Shown here: positions 10,265 through 19,060 of the stretch, in pieces
Position numbering within the stretch: the first letter of the stretch is position 1
Layout: each line of letters begins with the position of its first letter
NCBI GenBank assembly: GCA_902626645.1
Contig: CACOGC010000001.1
Coordinates: forward strand, 120,001 to 184,000
Length of the DNA stretch: 64,000 nucleotides
Direction: 5' to 3'
Source of the DNA: an uncultured Pelagibacteraceae bacterium
Lineage (GTDB): Bacteria; Pseudomonadota; Alphaproteobacteria; Pelagibacterales; Pelagibacteraceae
Notes under the pieces: generated by a model
Told to the model about the DNA's origin: nothing
Databases searched by the model: none
What the model saw: the letters and a program-made list of their open reading frames with translations, nothing else
Made by a program: the position numbers and the translations under genes

Positions 10265-12811
10265 ATGCTAAATCCACTTAACTTTTTCTCAAAACTAATT
10301 AAATCCAATAATCAAAGAGAACTTGATAGAATTGCTAAAATTGTAAACAAAATTAATTCATTGGAAGAAGAAATCAAAAATTTAAAAGATGAGGACTTTC
10401 CAAAAAAGACTATCGAATTAAAAGAAAAAATTAAAAAAGGAGAAAAAATTGAGCAGATTTTGCCTGAAGCTTTTGCATTAGTCAGGGAAGCCTCAAGAAG
10501 AAAAAGAGGAGAAAGACATTTCAATGTACAATTAGTAGGCGGAATAGTCCTACAAGAGTCTAAAATTGCTGAAATGAAAACTGGTGAAGGAAAAACGCTT
10601 ACTATTACTCTTGCTGCATATCTTAATGCTCTTCATGAAAAAGGGGTTCATATCGTAACTGTAAATGATTACCTCGCTAAAAGAGACTCTCAAGAAATGG
10701 GCGAGATTTATAACTTTTTAGGATTAACATCTGGTTACATAAACAATGACCAAGACGACTCTCAAAGGAAGCAAAATTATAATTGTGACATTACTTATGC
10801 AACTAACAGTGAATTAGGTTTCGATTATTTAAGAGATAACATGAAATTTTCAAAAGATGAAATGGTACAAAGAGAACACTTTTTTGCTATAGTTGATGAA
10901 ATAGACTCCTGTTTAATTGATGAGGCCAGAACACCACTAATTATTTCTGGAGCAGCAGAGGATAGGACAACACAATATTTGGCTATTGATAAATTAATCA
11001 AATTTTTGAAAGAAAAAGATTATGAAATAGATGAAAAAGATAAAAATGTACTTTTAACTAATGAAGGAATAAATAACGTTGAAAATATTTTTTCAAATGC
11101 AGGAATTTTAAAAAATAATAACTTTTATGATCCCGAAAACTTGAGTTTGGTCCACCATGTAAATCAAGCTTTACGAGCAAATCATTTATTTCAAAAAGGT
11201 AAAGATTACATCATTCAAGATGATGAGTTAAAAATTATAGATGAATTAACCGGTAGAATTCTTGAAGGAAGAAGATTTGGTGATGGACTTCATCAAGCCT
11301 TAGAGGCAAAAGAGAGAATTCCTATAAAAGTTGAAAATCAAACACTTGCTTCAATTACTTATCAAAATTATTTTAAATTGTACGATAAAATTTCTGGTTG
11401 TACTGGAACAGCAGTAACAGAGTCTCAAGAATTTTACGAAATATATAATCTTCCTGTAGTTGTCATTCCAACTAATAAAAAAATGATAAGAAATGATTTT
11501 AATGACCAAATATTTAGAACAGAGACTGAAAAAAATGATGCTATCATTAAAAAGATAAAAGAGTGCCACCAAAAAGGTCAACCTTTATTAGTATTTACCT
11601 CTAGTATTAACAAATCTGAAATATACTCAAATCTATTAAACAAAGAGAATATAAAACATGAAGTACTTAACGCTAAAAATCATGAAAATGAAGCTGAAAT
11701 AATCGCAAACGCTGGCAAAGAAAATTCTGTAATAATAACTACCAGTATTTCTGGTAGAGGAGTAGACATTCAGCTTGGTGGAAAGAAAGGCTCAATTCCA
11801 GATGAAGAATTAAAGTTAAATAAAGAAAAAATTAAATCACTTGGTGGATTATTTGTTATTGGAACTGAAAGAATGGAGTCTCGAAGAGTTGACAATCAAG
11901 CAAGAGGTAGATCGGGACGTCAAGGTGATGAGGGAAATTCAATCTTTTATGTAAGTCTTGAAGATGACTTAATGAGAATTTTTGGATCAGACTCAATGAA
12001 TAATATATTACAAAAACTTGGTCTTAAAGATGGAGAAAGTATTGATCATCCTTGGATAAACAAAGCTCTAGAGAGAGCTCAACAAAAGGTAGAGGCTCGG
12101 AATTTTGATATAAGAAAAACATTAATTAAATTCGATAACGTTTTAAATGATCAAAGAAATGTAATCTTTAGTCAAAGAGAAGATGCTATGAATAGTGACG
12201 CAATTTTTGATTATTCTAATAGTTTTTTAAACGAAATAATTGATGATCTCATTGGGCTTAAAATTAAGAAAAAGTCCAATCCTAAAAGCGCTGATTTTGA
12301 AAACAAACTTAAATCAATTTTAGGAAAAAATTTTATATATTCGTATTTAGAAGAACTTACAAATTTTAGTGATAAAGACTTAAGGGAGTCGTTAAATAAG
12401 AAATTTCAAAACTCCAGAGAGGAAAGAATAAAATTGTTAGGTAAAGATCAATCACAAGATATAGAAAAAAAAATTTTTTTACAAACTATTGATATTAATT
12501 GGAAATCTCACATTCAATATTTAGAACAACTTAGACAAGTTATTGGGCTCAGATCTTATGGTCAAAGAGATCCTTTAGTGGAATATAAAAAAGAGGCATT
12601 TCACTTATTTGAAAGTTTGTTAAATAAATTAAAACTAGATTTTACAACAATATTAATGAATCTAACCTTGATTCAATCACAAGCTAAAAACGTGGATAAT
12701 AATGAAAAGAAAGAGAATTATAAAAAAGCATTTGATAAAAAAATAAGTAGAAATGAACCTTGCCCTTGTGGGTCTGGCAAGAAATATAAGCGATGCTGTG
12801 GAGCTTTATAA
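10265..12811 (+). CDS. secA: Preprotein translocase ATPase SecA
   Basis: SecA drives post-translational export through SecYEG. The 848-residue protein has Walker A MKTGEGKTL near residue 100, Walker B VDEIDSCLIDEARTPLIISG, GRSGRQGDEG in the second motor domain, and a C-terminal zinc motif NEPCPCGSGKKYKRCCG that binds SecB or ribosomes. The start follows the usual MLNPLNFFSKL pattern. The stop overlaps the convergent accA gene by six bases, with no terminator between them. Confidence 0.98.
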   Translation: MLNPLNFFSKLIKSNNQRELDRIAKIVNKINSLEEEIKNLKDEDFPKKTIELKEKIKKGEKIEQILPEAFALVREASRRKRGERHFNVQLVGGIVLQESKIAEMKTGEGKTLTITLAAYLNALHEKGVHIVTVNDYLAKRDSQEMGEIYNFLGLTSGYINNDQDDSQRKQNYNCDITYATNSELGFDYLRDNMKFSKDEMVQREHFFAIVDEIDSCLIDEARTPLIISGAAEDRTTQYLAIDKLIKFLKEKDYEIDEKDKNVLLTNEGINNVENIFSNAGILKNNNFYDPENLSLVHHVNQALRANHLFQKGKDYIIQDDELKIIDELTGRILEGRRFGDGLHQALEAKERIPIKVENQTLASITYQNYFKLYDKISGCTGTAVTESQEFYEIYNLPVVVIPTNKKMIRNDFNDQIFRTETEKNDAIIKKIKECHQKGQPLLVFTSSINKSEIYSNLLNKENIKHEVLNAKNHENEAEIIANAGKENSVIITTSISGRGVDIQLGGKKGSIPDEELKLNKEKIKSLGGLFVIGTERMESRRVDNQARGRSGRQGDEGNSIFYVSLEDDLMRIFGSDSMNNILQKLGLKDGESIDHPWINKALERAQQKVEARNFDIRKTLIKFDNVLNDQRNVIFSQREDAMNSDAIFDYSNSFLNEIIDDLIGLKIKKKSNPKSADFENKLKSILGKNFIYSYLEELTNFSDKDLRESLNKKFQNSREERIKLLGKDQSQDIEKKIFLQTIDINWKSHIQYLEQLRQVIGLRSYGQRDPLVEYKKEAFHLFESLLNKLKLDFTTILMNLTLIQSQAKNVDNNEKKENYKKAFDKKISRNEPCPCGSGKKYKRCCGAL

Positions 12812-13903
12812 AAAGTAAAGAATTAATCCTATAACAAAAATTGTAAGTCCAACTCCTGCAACAAATATTTTTTTAGATTTTAAAACATAATTTAAATTAC
12901 TTTTATCTGAATTTAGCGAACTTAATTCATTTAAATTACTCATAAATCCTTTACTTCTACCTATTCTTAAAAATTTATTTTTTCTAACATCAAATATTTC
13001 CTCTGGAGACATTTGTTTAAAATTTTCTAAATTTTTATTTAAAGCATTGTTAACATTTTCAAGTATCAAATCTTTGTCCCTATGTGCACCACCAGATGGC
13101 TCTGGTATAATTTCATCTATTATCTCAAGCTCTAGTAAATCTTTAGCTGAAAGCTTCATTGCTTTAGCGGCATCAAGCATTTTTTTTGGATCTCGCCATA
13201 AAATTGTTGCACATCCTTCGGGAGAAATAACCGAATAAATCGCATTTTCCAACATTAAAACTTTATTTGATGATGCTAGAGCGATTGCACCTCCCGAGCC
13301 ACCTTCCCCAATAACAATTGCAATCGTTGGAACTTTCAATTTCATACAACACTCTATTGATTTTGCGATTGCCTCTGCCTGACCTCTTTCTTCTGCACCA
13401 ACACCAGGATAAGCACCAGGAGTATCAATAAACGATATGATTGGTATATTAAATTTATCAGCTAGCTGCATTAGTCGAATAGTTTTTCTGTAACCCTCTG
13501 GCCTCATCATGCCAAAATTTCTTTTGATTCTTGAATCTAAATCCTCTCCTTTTTCCTGTCCGATAACTAAGACTGATAAACCATTAAACTTTGCAAACCC
13601 ACACAGCACTGAAAGATCCTCGCCATAAAAACGATCCCCTGATAAAGGGATGAAATCTTCAAACAAATTATCTATAAAAAATTTTGACTTTGGCCTATCC
13701 TCATGTCTAGCTACCATTGTAGTTTGCCAAGGGTCTAGGTTTGAATATACCATTTTTAATTTTTCATCTATCTCGTTTTGTATCTGAGAAATTTTTTGTG
13801 TATCTACCTCTGAAAGTCCACTTTGATTATAAGGATCTTTTAGTTTTTCAAGTTCAGTTTCTAAATCCTTAATTTCACTCTCAAAATTTAAGTAATTTTT
13901 CAT
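12806..13903 (-). CDS. accA: Acetyl-CoA carboxylase carboxyltransferase subunit alpha, with a C-terminal membrane helix
   Basis: AccA and AccD transfer the carboxyl group from biotin to acetyl-CoA, the first step of fatty-acid synthesis. Seen: an N-terminal coiled start, ARHEDRPKSKFFIDNLFEDF, GQEKGEDLDSRIKRNFGM, PIISFIDTPGAYPGVGAEERG and IVIGEGGSGGAIALA. The 365-residue length is about 45 more than usual. The extra tail has a linker of Ser/Asn/Leu and ends in FVAGVGLTIFVIGLILYFL, a clear membrane helix (about residues 347-365) not expected in this soluble enzyme. accD is 21 kb away on the other strand. Confidence 0.96.
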   Translation of the reverse strand: MKNYLNFESEIKDLETELEKLKDPYNQSGLSEVDTQKISQIQNEIDEKLKMVYSNLDPWQTTMVARHEDRPKSKFFIDNLFEDFIPLSGDRFYGEDLSVLCGFAKFNGLSVLVIGQEKGEDLDSRIKRNFGMMRPEGYRKTIRLMQLADKFNIPIISFIDTPGAYPGVGAEERGQAEAIAKSIECCMKLKVPTIAIVIGEGGSGGAIALASSNKVLMLENAIYSVISPEGCATILWRDPKKMLDAAKAMKLSAKDLLELEIIDEIIPEPSGGAHRDKDLILENVNNALNKNLENFKQMSPEEIFDVRKNKFLRIGRSKGFMSNLNELSSLNSDKSNLNYVLKSKKIFVAGVGLTIFVIGLILYFL

Positions 13904-13980
13904 AATCTATTTATATAGAGTAATTTAAATACAAAAAAGGCAATAAAAAGATGTTAAAAAAACAGATCAATTCTTAATAA

Positions 13981-14008
13981 TTGACTTAATTCTTTTAACA
14001 GATAAAAC
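13981..14008 (+). promoter_or_regulatory. Probable promoter of the glycine riboswitch-glcB transcript
   Basis: TTGACT at 13981-13986 matches a sigma-70 -35 box well. A weaker -10 (TAAAAC, 14003-14008) follows after 16 bases. The start point would fall near 14015, right at the first riboswitch bases. Inferred from sequence. Confidence 0.5.
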
Positions 14009-14017
14009 CTTTTAATC

Positions 14018-14156
14018 GGGAGAGACTAATATTAGCGCCGAAGGAGCAACCACCCCGGAAACTCTCAGGCAAAAGGACCGATAAAGCATGACACTCTGGA
14101 AAGAGATTAATTTCCGCCGAAGGAGTAAAACTCTCAGGCAAAAAATACAGATGGGG
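14018..14156 (+). promoter_or_regulatory. Tandem glycine riboswitch upstream of glcB
   Basis: Two copies of the conserved aptamer core are visible. GCGCCGAAGGAGCAA ... ACTCTCAGGCAAAAGGACCG lies at about 14035-14081, and CGCCGAAGGAGTAAA ... ACTCTCAGGCAAAAAATACAG at about 14115-14150. They are joined by ACTCTGGAAAGAG, the usual linker. The second aptamer ends 17-20 bases before the glcB ATG, so glycine binding probably changes ribosome access or early elongation. I see no strong T-run terminator. Literature on SAR11 describes a glycine-activated riboswitch on malate synthase, tied to its glycine/serine requirement. Confidence 0.97.
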
Positions 14157-14172
14157 CTTGATTTAAAGTGCT

Positions 14173-16335
14173 ATGCAAGAGAAATATATTAAAATTAATA
14201 AATTAAAGGTATCTGAAAAATTATCAAAATTTATTAACAATGAATTGCTGAAAGATACTAGCGTAACTATAGAAAAATTTTGGTCAGGACTAGAAAAAGC
14301 ATTAAATGAATTAGTGCCAAAAAATAAAGAATTAATCAAATTCAGAGAAGATTTACAAAAGAAAATTGACAATTGGCATATAAAAAATAAGGGCAAAGAA
14401 TTCAATTTAGATAAATACAAAAAATTTTTATTTGAAATTGATTACTTAAAAAAAGAGGGACCCGATTTTAAAATAGAAACTGAAAATATTGATGAAGAGA
14501 TCAGCCGTATTGCAGGTCCTCAATTAGTGGTGCCTGTTATGAATGCAAGATATGCACTTAATGCTGCAAATGCGAGATGGATGAGTTTGTATGACAGTTT
14601 GTATGGTACTGATGTCATCGAGCAATCTGAAGATAGTGTATCTGAAAGATATGATCCTTTAAGAGGAGAAATGGTCATAAAATATGGAAGAGATTTTTTA
14701 GATAAATATTTTTCATTAGCAGGTCTAAGTTGGAAAGAAATCACAAGCTTTGCAATTAAACATGGAAAGTTAAAAGTTTTAAAAGGAGCCGATATTTTTG
14801 ATTTAAAAGATGAAAATAAATTTGTAGGGCATAGAGGAGAAAGTGACAATCCTTCAGCAATAATTTTGAAGAATAATAATTTACATATCGAGGTATTAAA
14901 AGACTCAAGAGCTTTTGCAGCTCAACAAGACCACGCTGGTATAAGTGATATAATATTAGAATCTGCAGTAACAACAATTTGTGACAACGAAGATAGTGTT
15001 GCTGCAGTCGACTCTGAAGATAAAATTATTTGTTATAGAAATTGGTTAGGATTGATGAAAGGGAACCTAAAATCTAAATTTGAAAAAGAAGGTAAATTAT
15101 TTGAGAGAAAATTAAACCCTAATAGAAGTTATATTTCAAAAGATGGTAAAGGTTTAAAGCTACATGGTAGAAGCCTTTTACTTGTAAGAAATGTTGGTCA
15201 TCTTATGACCAACTCCTCAATTTTATTGAACGATGGTAGTGAGGTACCTGAAGGCATAATGGATGCATTCATAACTACTGCTGCTGCATTACATGACATT
15301 AAGAATAAAACAAATTCTAGGACTGGTTCAGTATATATCGTTAAACCCAAAATGCACGGACCAGATGAAACAGCATTTACAGATTTAATTTTCTCTAAAG
15401 TTGAGGAAGTTTTAGGTTTAAAGAAATATACTTGTAAAATTGGAGTTATGGATGAAGAAAGAAGAACATCGGCAAACTTAAAAGAATGTATTAGAAGCCT
15501 AAAAAATAGGGTTTTCTTTATTAACACTGGCTTTCTAGATAGAACTGGTGATGAAATGCATACATCTATGGAAGCTGGTCCAATGATTAAAAAGGGTGAT
15601 ATGAAATCATCAAAGTGGATAAGGGCATACGAAAATAATAATGTAGACATTGGTTTGAAGTGTGGGTTTTCTGGTAAAGCGCAAATAGGAAAGGGAATGT
15701 GGGCAATGCCTGATAAAATGAAAGATATGATGCAACAAAAAACAGGCCACTTAAAAGCAGGTGCTAATTGTGCATGGGTGCCCTCTCCAACAGCAGCTGC
15801 ATTACATGCATTGCATTATCATGAAATAGATATTTTTAATGAACAAAAAAAAATATCAGATAGGGATAAGGCTAAACTTGACGACCTGTTAACAATTCCA
15901 ACTGCAAATAGGCCAAACTGGTCTGTAGAGGAAATAAATAAAGAAATATGTAATTCTGCTCAAACTTTGTTAGGATACGTTGTTAGGTGGGTCGATCAAG
16001 GTGTAGGCTGTTCAAAAGTACCTGATATTAATAATGTTGGTTTAATGGAAGATAGAGCGACTCTTAGAATCTCATCTCAACATATTGCAAATTGGATACA
16101 TCATGGAATTACAACCAAAATACAGGTTACTGAAATAATGAAGGATATGGCTAAAATAGTAGATGATCAAAATAAAAATGATCCTAAATATATTAGAATG
16201 AGTGAAAATTATGATAAGTCAATAGCTTTTAAAACTGCATGTGATTTAGTTTTTATGGGTAGAGAACAGCCTTCAGGTTATACTGAGCCTCTTCTGCATT
16301 TAAACAGATTAGCAAAAAAGTCTAACTTGAATTAA
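14173..16335 (+). CDS. glcB: Malate synthase G
   Basis: GlcB condenses glyoxylate with acetyl-CoA to malate. The 720-residue length and the segments GPQLVVPVMNARYALNAANARW, VYIVKPKMHGPDE, GVMDEERRTSANL and GFLDRTGDEMHTSMEAGPM are typical of isoform G. Arg and Asp/Glu residues of the active site sit in these motifs. Control is by the tandem glycine riboswitch directly upstream. In SAR11 this links glycine supply to glyoxylate entering the TCA cycle. The stop overlaps convergent recR by 14 bases. Confidence 0.98.
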   Translation: MQEKYIKINKLKVSEKLSKFINNELLKDTSVTIEKFWSGLEKALNELVPKNKELIKFREDLQKKIDNWHIKNKGKEFNLDKYKKFLFEIDYLKKEGPDFKIETENIDEEISRIAGPQLVVPVMNARYALNAANARWMSLYDSLYGTDVIEQSEDSVSERYDPLRGEMVIKYGRDFLDKYFSLAGLSWKEITSFAIKHGKLKVLKGADIFDLKDENKFVGHRGESDNPSAIILKNNNLHIEVLKDSRAFAAQQDHAGISDIILESAVTTICDNEDSVAAVDSEDKIICYRNWLGLMKGNLKSKFEKEGKLFERKLNPNRSYISKDGKGLKLHGRSLLLVRNVGHLMTNSSILLNDGSEVPEGIMDAFITTAAALHDIKNKTNSRTGSVYIVKPKMHGPDETAFTDLIFSKVEEVLGLKKYTCKIGVMDEERRTSANLKECIRSLKNRVFFINTGFLDRTGDEMHTSMEAGPMIKKGDMKSSKWIRAYENNNVDIGLKCGFSGKAQIGKGMWAMPDKMKDMMQQKTGHLKAGANCAWVPSPTAAALHALHYHEIDIFNEQKKISDRDKAKLDDLLTIPTANRPNWSVEEINKEICNSAQTLLGYVVRWVDQGVGCSKVPDINNVGLMEDRATLRISSQHIANWIHHGITTKIQVTEIMKDMAKIVDDQNKNDPKYIRMSENYDKSIAFKTACDLVFMGREQPSGYTEPLLHLNRLAKKSNLN

Positions 16336-16942
16336 TTTCAGATCTATTTTTGAAAGCAGAGAATAATGTTCCATCATCAAGAGTTTCTATTTCACCACCA
16401 ACAGGTAAACCTTGTGCTAATCTTGTAATTTTAGCTTTTGTTTTTTTTAGACTCTCTTGAATATAAAATGCTGTTGTTTGTCCTTCAACAGTAGCACTAG
16501 TTGCTAAAATTACTTCCTCTATATCATCTCTTTTTACTCTTTCAACCAATGAGTTAATTAATAAATCCTCTTTTCTCTGTGTTGAAGAAGAAATTGTTCC
16601 TCCTAAAATATGAAAATATCCTTGAAATATATTTGAATTTTCAATCGACCACTGATCTGCAATATCTTCAACTACACAAATCTTTTTGAAATTTCCCTTT
16701 GGACTTACACAATTAACACAATCTTGGAGATTAGATTTTAAGGATCCACATGAATTACATCTTGTAACATTTTTATAAATTTGAACTAATATGTTAGCCA
16801 TAGGTTTTACAAGTTCATCTTTATTATTGATTAGTTTTAGAACAATTCTCTTAGCGGATTTAGGTCCAAGACCAGGGAGTTTTGATATTATCTTTATTAG
16901 TTCGTCTATCTCATTTACATTTTGCATATTTACAGCGGCCAT
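16322..16942 (-). CDS. recR: Recombination mediator protein RecR
   Basis: RecR works with RecO (and RecF) to load RecA on gapped DNA. The 206-residue protein has the helix-hairpin-helix KLPGLGPKSAKRI near residue 20, a C4 zinc finger (CNSCGSLKSNLQDCVNC) and a Toprim domain (ICVVEDIADQWSIE). LAQGLPVGGEIETLDDGTL is the usual end. It overlaps ybaB by 13 bases in the conserved dnaX-ybaB-recR unit. Alternative start M6 (MQNVNEIDEL) is equally reasonable. Confidence 0.97.
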   Translation of the reverse strand: MAAVNMQNVNEIDELIKIISKLPGLGPKSAKRIVLKLINNKDELVKPMANILVQIYKNVTRCNSCGSLKSNLQDCVNCVSPKGNFKKICVVEDIADQWSIENSNIFQGYFHILGGTISSSTQRKEDLLINSLVERVKRDDIEEVILATSATVEGQTTAFYIQESLKKTKAKITRLAQGLPVGGEIETLDDGTLFSAFKNRSEINSS

Positions 16943-17247
16943 TTAAAGCCAGGGATTCCAAATCCTCCAGCTGTTTTAGAAATTTCTTCATTAGTTTTTT
17001 CTCTCAATTTTGATTTTGCATTATTGTGAGCAGCAGTAATTAAATCCTCTAAAACAGATTTATTTTCTTTTAATGTTTCATCCGAAATTTCTATTTTTTG
17101 CATTATACCCTCTCCATCCAAAATAACTTTTACTGAATTAGCTCCTGATATACCCTCTACTCTAATCTTTTTAATATTTTCCTGACTTTCTTTCATTTTT
17201 GCCTCAAGTTCTTTAGCCTTATCTAATATTTTGGTAAAATCTGTCAT
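16930..17247 (-). CDS. YbaB/EbfC nucleoid-associated protein
   Basis: The 105-residue protein belongs to the YbaB/EbfC family, which binds DNA as a dimer. Seen: N-terminal charged helix (ILDKAKELEAKMKESQENIKK), the central strand segment GANSVKVILDGEG and the C-terminal helix DLITAAHNNAKSKL. The end GGFGIPGFKWPL resembles the Gly-rich family tail. It starts one base after the dnaX stop and overlaps recR, the common bacterial arrangement. Confidence 0.93.
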   Translation of the reverse strand: MTDFTKILDKAKELEAKMKESQENIKKIRVEGISGANSVKVILDGEGIMQKIEISDETLKENKSVLEDLITAAHNNAKSKLREKTNEEISKTAGGFGIPGFKWPL

Positions 17248-18918
17248 CTAATCATTTTCTTTATTTGGATCAACGTCAATTAAATCTGCATCGGGAAATT
17301 TATCTATTAAATTTTTATATAATTTTGATTGTTTAGCTGAATTGATATCTTTAATTTTTTGATTTTTTTGCATGTCTTTTATTGATAATTCTCCTTTTGT
17401 TTTACTTAATGTAATAATCCATCTGTCTCCAGTCCATTCAAAAAGTTTTAAAGATAAATCTTTAATGAAATTTTTATCTAGATTATCATTGAAAGATATT
17501 TCAATACGATTATTTTCAAAATTAACTAAATTTACATTTTTTTCAATTTCATACTTAAGTTTAATTTCTTTTTTTTCATTACAAATTTTTAAAAGTTGGC
17601 CAAATGAATTTACATTTAGCTTTTCCCCTGCTTTAATTTCTTTATTATTTTCAATTTTTACTTCTTGCTCTTGTGAAATATTTTTAACTTGACTAATTGT
17701 TTCATTTTTTTTTTCGTTTACTATGATTTTTTCATCATTTTGCTTTTTTAATTGATCGATTTTATTCTCACTCAAAGATGAGGGCTCTTTAATTAATGAG
17801 GACTTTAAATACATCAACCTAATAAGAAACATTTCTATTGATAGATTTTGATTGTTTACAATTTCTAACTCCTCAAGAGTTTTTAAAGTAAACTGCCAAA
17901 ATAATATTAATGTTTCATCACTAACTTCATTTGCAATTTTTTTTATTTTTGAAAACTCCTCATCATTCAAAGTAAAATTCGTACTCTCCATATTTAATGA
18001 ATTAATATTTTTAAAGTAATAAACCAGCTCTAAAAAGTCATTTATAAATACCTTCGGTTCAACCCCTTGCTCATAAATTTTTCTATAAATTTCTATGGAT
18101 TTTTTTTCTTCTCCTTTTAAGATTAATTCAAATAAATCAATCAATTGTGATTTATCAAAATATCCAAAAATTTTTTGAGCAGAATTTAAATCAAGTTCTT
18201 TATCTTTATCTAAACTTAATAGGGCTCTATCAAGTAAAGATAATGCGTCCCTAACAGACCCCTCAGAAATTTTTACAATTAGTCTTAAAGCATCATCTGA
18301 TATTTTCCCTTTCTCTTTGTCTTTAATTTTTTTTATAAATTCAAACAATTCACCTGATTTAACTCTTGATAAGTCAAATCTCTGGCATCTAGAGACCACA
18401 GTAATAGGAATTTTTTTAATTTCAGTAGTAGCAAAAATAAATTTTAAACCACCTCCATTCTCATATTGAGGAGGTTCTTCTAAAGTTTTTAACAAAGCGT
18501 TAAATGCCTGCTTACTAAGCATGTGCACTTCATCAATTATAAATATTTTATACTTTGATGTGCTTGGACCATATCTTGAAAATTCAATGAGGTCTCTTAC
18601 ATCGTCAACACCTGTTTTGCTAGCGGCATCCATCTCTAGGACATCAATATGACTGGAATTAGTAATTGCCTCACAGTTATCGCATAGGTCATCTTTACAT
18701 ATTTTATCTATACCATTTTTACAATTAAGAGATTTAGCTACAATTCTAGCAATCGTTGTTTTACCAACACCACGAATACCAGTGAAAAGATATGCATTAG
18801 GTACTTTGTTTGCTTTAATTGAATTTATGATAGTTTCAGCAATAACTTCTTGTCCTATCAATTCAAAAAAATTTTGCGGTCTGTACTTAAGAGCTAATAC
18901 TTTAGAATTTTTATTCAT
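17248..18918 (-). CDS. dnaX: DNA polymerase III subunits tau/gamma
   Basis: This is the clamp-loader ATPase. The 556-residue protein has Walker A GIRGVGKTTIAR near residue 46, zinc cysteines around CKDDLCDNCEA, Walker B IIDEVHMLS and sensor motifs, then a charged linker and a C-terminal tau domain. An uninterrupted run of ten A residues lies at codons 402-405 (+ strand T-run 17705-17714), just after the clamp-loader domains. A one-base insertion there would give an immediate TGA, so slippage could produce a gamma-like product of about 405 residues. The SRP RNA gene is 9 bases upstream. Confidence 0.97.
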   Translation of the reverse strand: MNKNSKVLALKYRPQNFFELIGQEVIAETIINSIKANKVPNAYLFTGIRGVGKTTIARIVAKSLNCKNGIDKICKDDLCDNCEAITNSSHIDVLEMDAASKTGVDDVRDLIEFSRYGPSTSKYKIFIIDEVHMLSKQAFNALLKTLEEPPQYENGGGLKFIFATTEIKKIPITVVSRCQRFDLSRVKSGELFEFIKKIKDKEKGKISDDALRLIVKISEGSVRDALSLLDRALLSLDKDKELDLNSAQKIFGYFDKSQLIDLFELILKGEEKKSIEIYRKIYEQGVEPKVFINDFLELVYYFKNINSLNMESTNFTLNDEEFSKIKKIANEVSDETLILFWQFTLKTLEELEIVNNQNLSIEMFLIRLMYLKSSLIKEPSSLSENKIDQLKKQNDEKIIVNEKKNETISQVKNISQEQEVKIENNKEIKAGEKLNVNSFGQLLKICNEKKEIKLKYEIEKNVNLVNFENNRIEISFNDNLDKNFIKDLSLKLFEWTGDRWIITLSKTKGELSIKDMQKNQKIKDINSAKQSKLYKNLIDKFPDADLIDVDPNKEND

Positions 18919-18927
18919 AATTAAATG

Positions 18928-19010
18928 AGGAGACTAGACCCGTTCCACTTTTAGTTCGGCTGCTGAATTTCTTCCCTGACCGGTTTCATGAAGCAAACGC
19001 CCTAGCCCCC
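18928..19010 (-). ncRNA. ffs: Signal recognition particle RNA (small bacterial type)
   Basis: The minus strand holds the conserved SRP domain IV: GGTCAGGGAAGAAATTCAGCAGCC-type asymmetric loop flanked by a stem, closed by long-range pairing of GGGGGCTAG at the 5' end with CTAGTCTCC at the 3' end. Length of about 83 fits the 4.5S class. The RNA binds Ffh and targets membrane proteins to SecYEG. The position upstream of dnaX is conserved in alphaproteobacteria. Ends are estimated from the closing stem. Confidence 0.93.
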
Positions 19011-19016
19011 AAAACT

Positions 19017-19046
19017 ATTATAGCAGGTATAATTTCTAATCTACAA
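19017..19046 (-). promoter_or_regulatory. Promoter of the SRP RNA gene
   Basis: On the minus strand: TTGTAG (19041-19046), 18-base spacer, perfect TATAAT (19017-19022), then six bases to the first G of the SRP RNA. One of the best promoter matches in the window. It may also feed dnaX-ybaB-recR. Confidence 0.75.
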
Positions 19047-19060
19047 GAAAAGATTATTTT

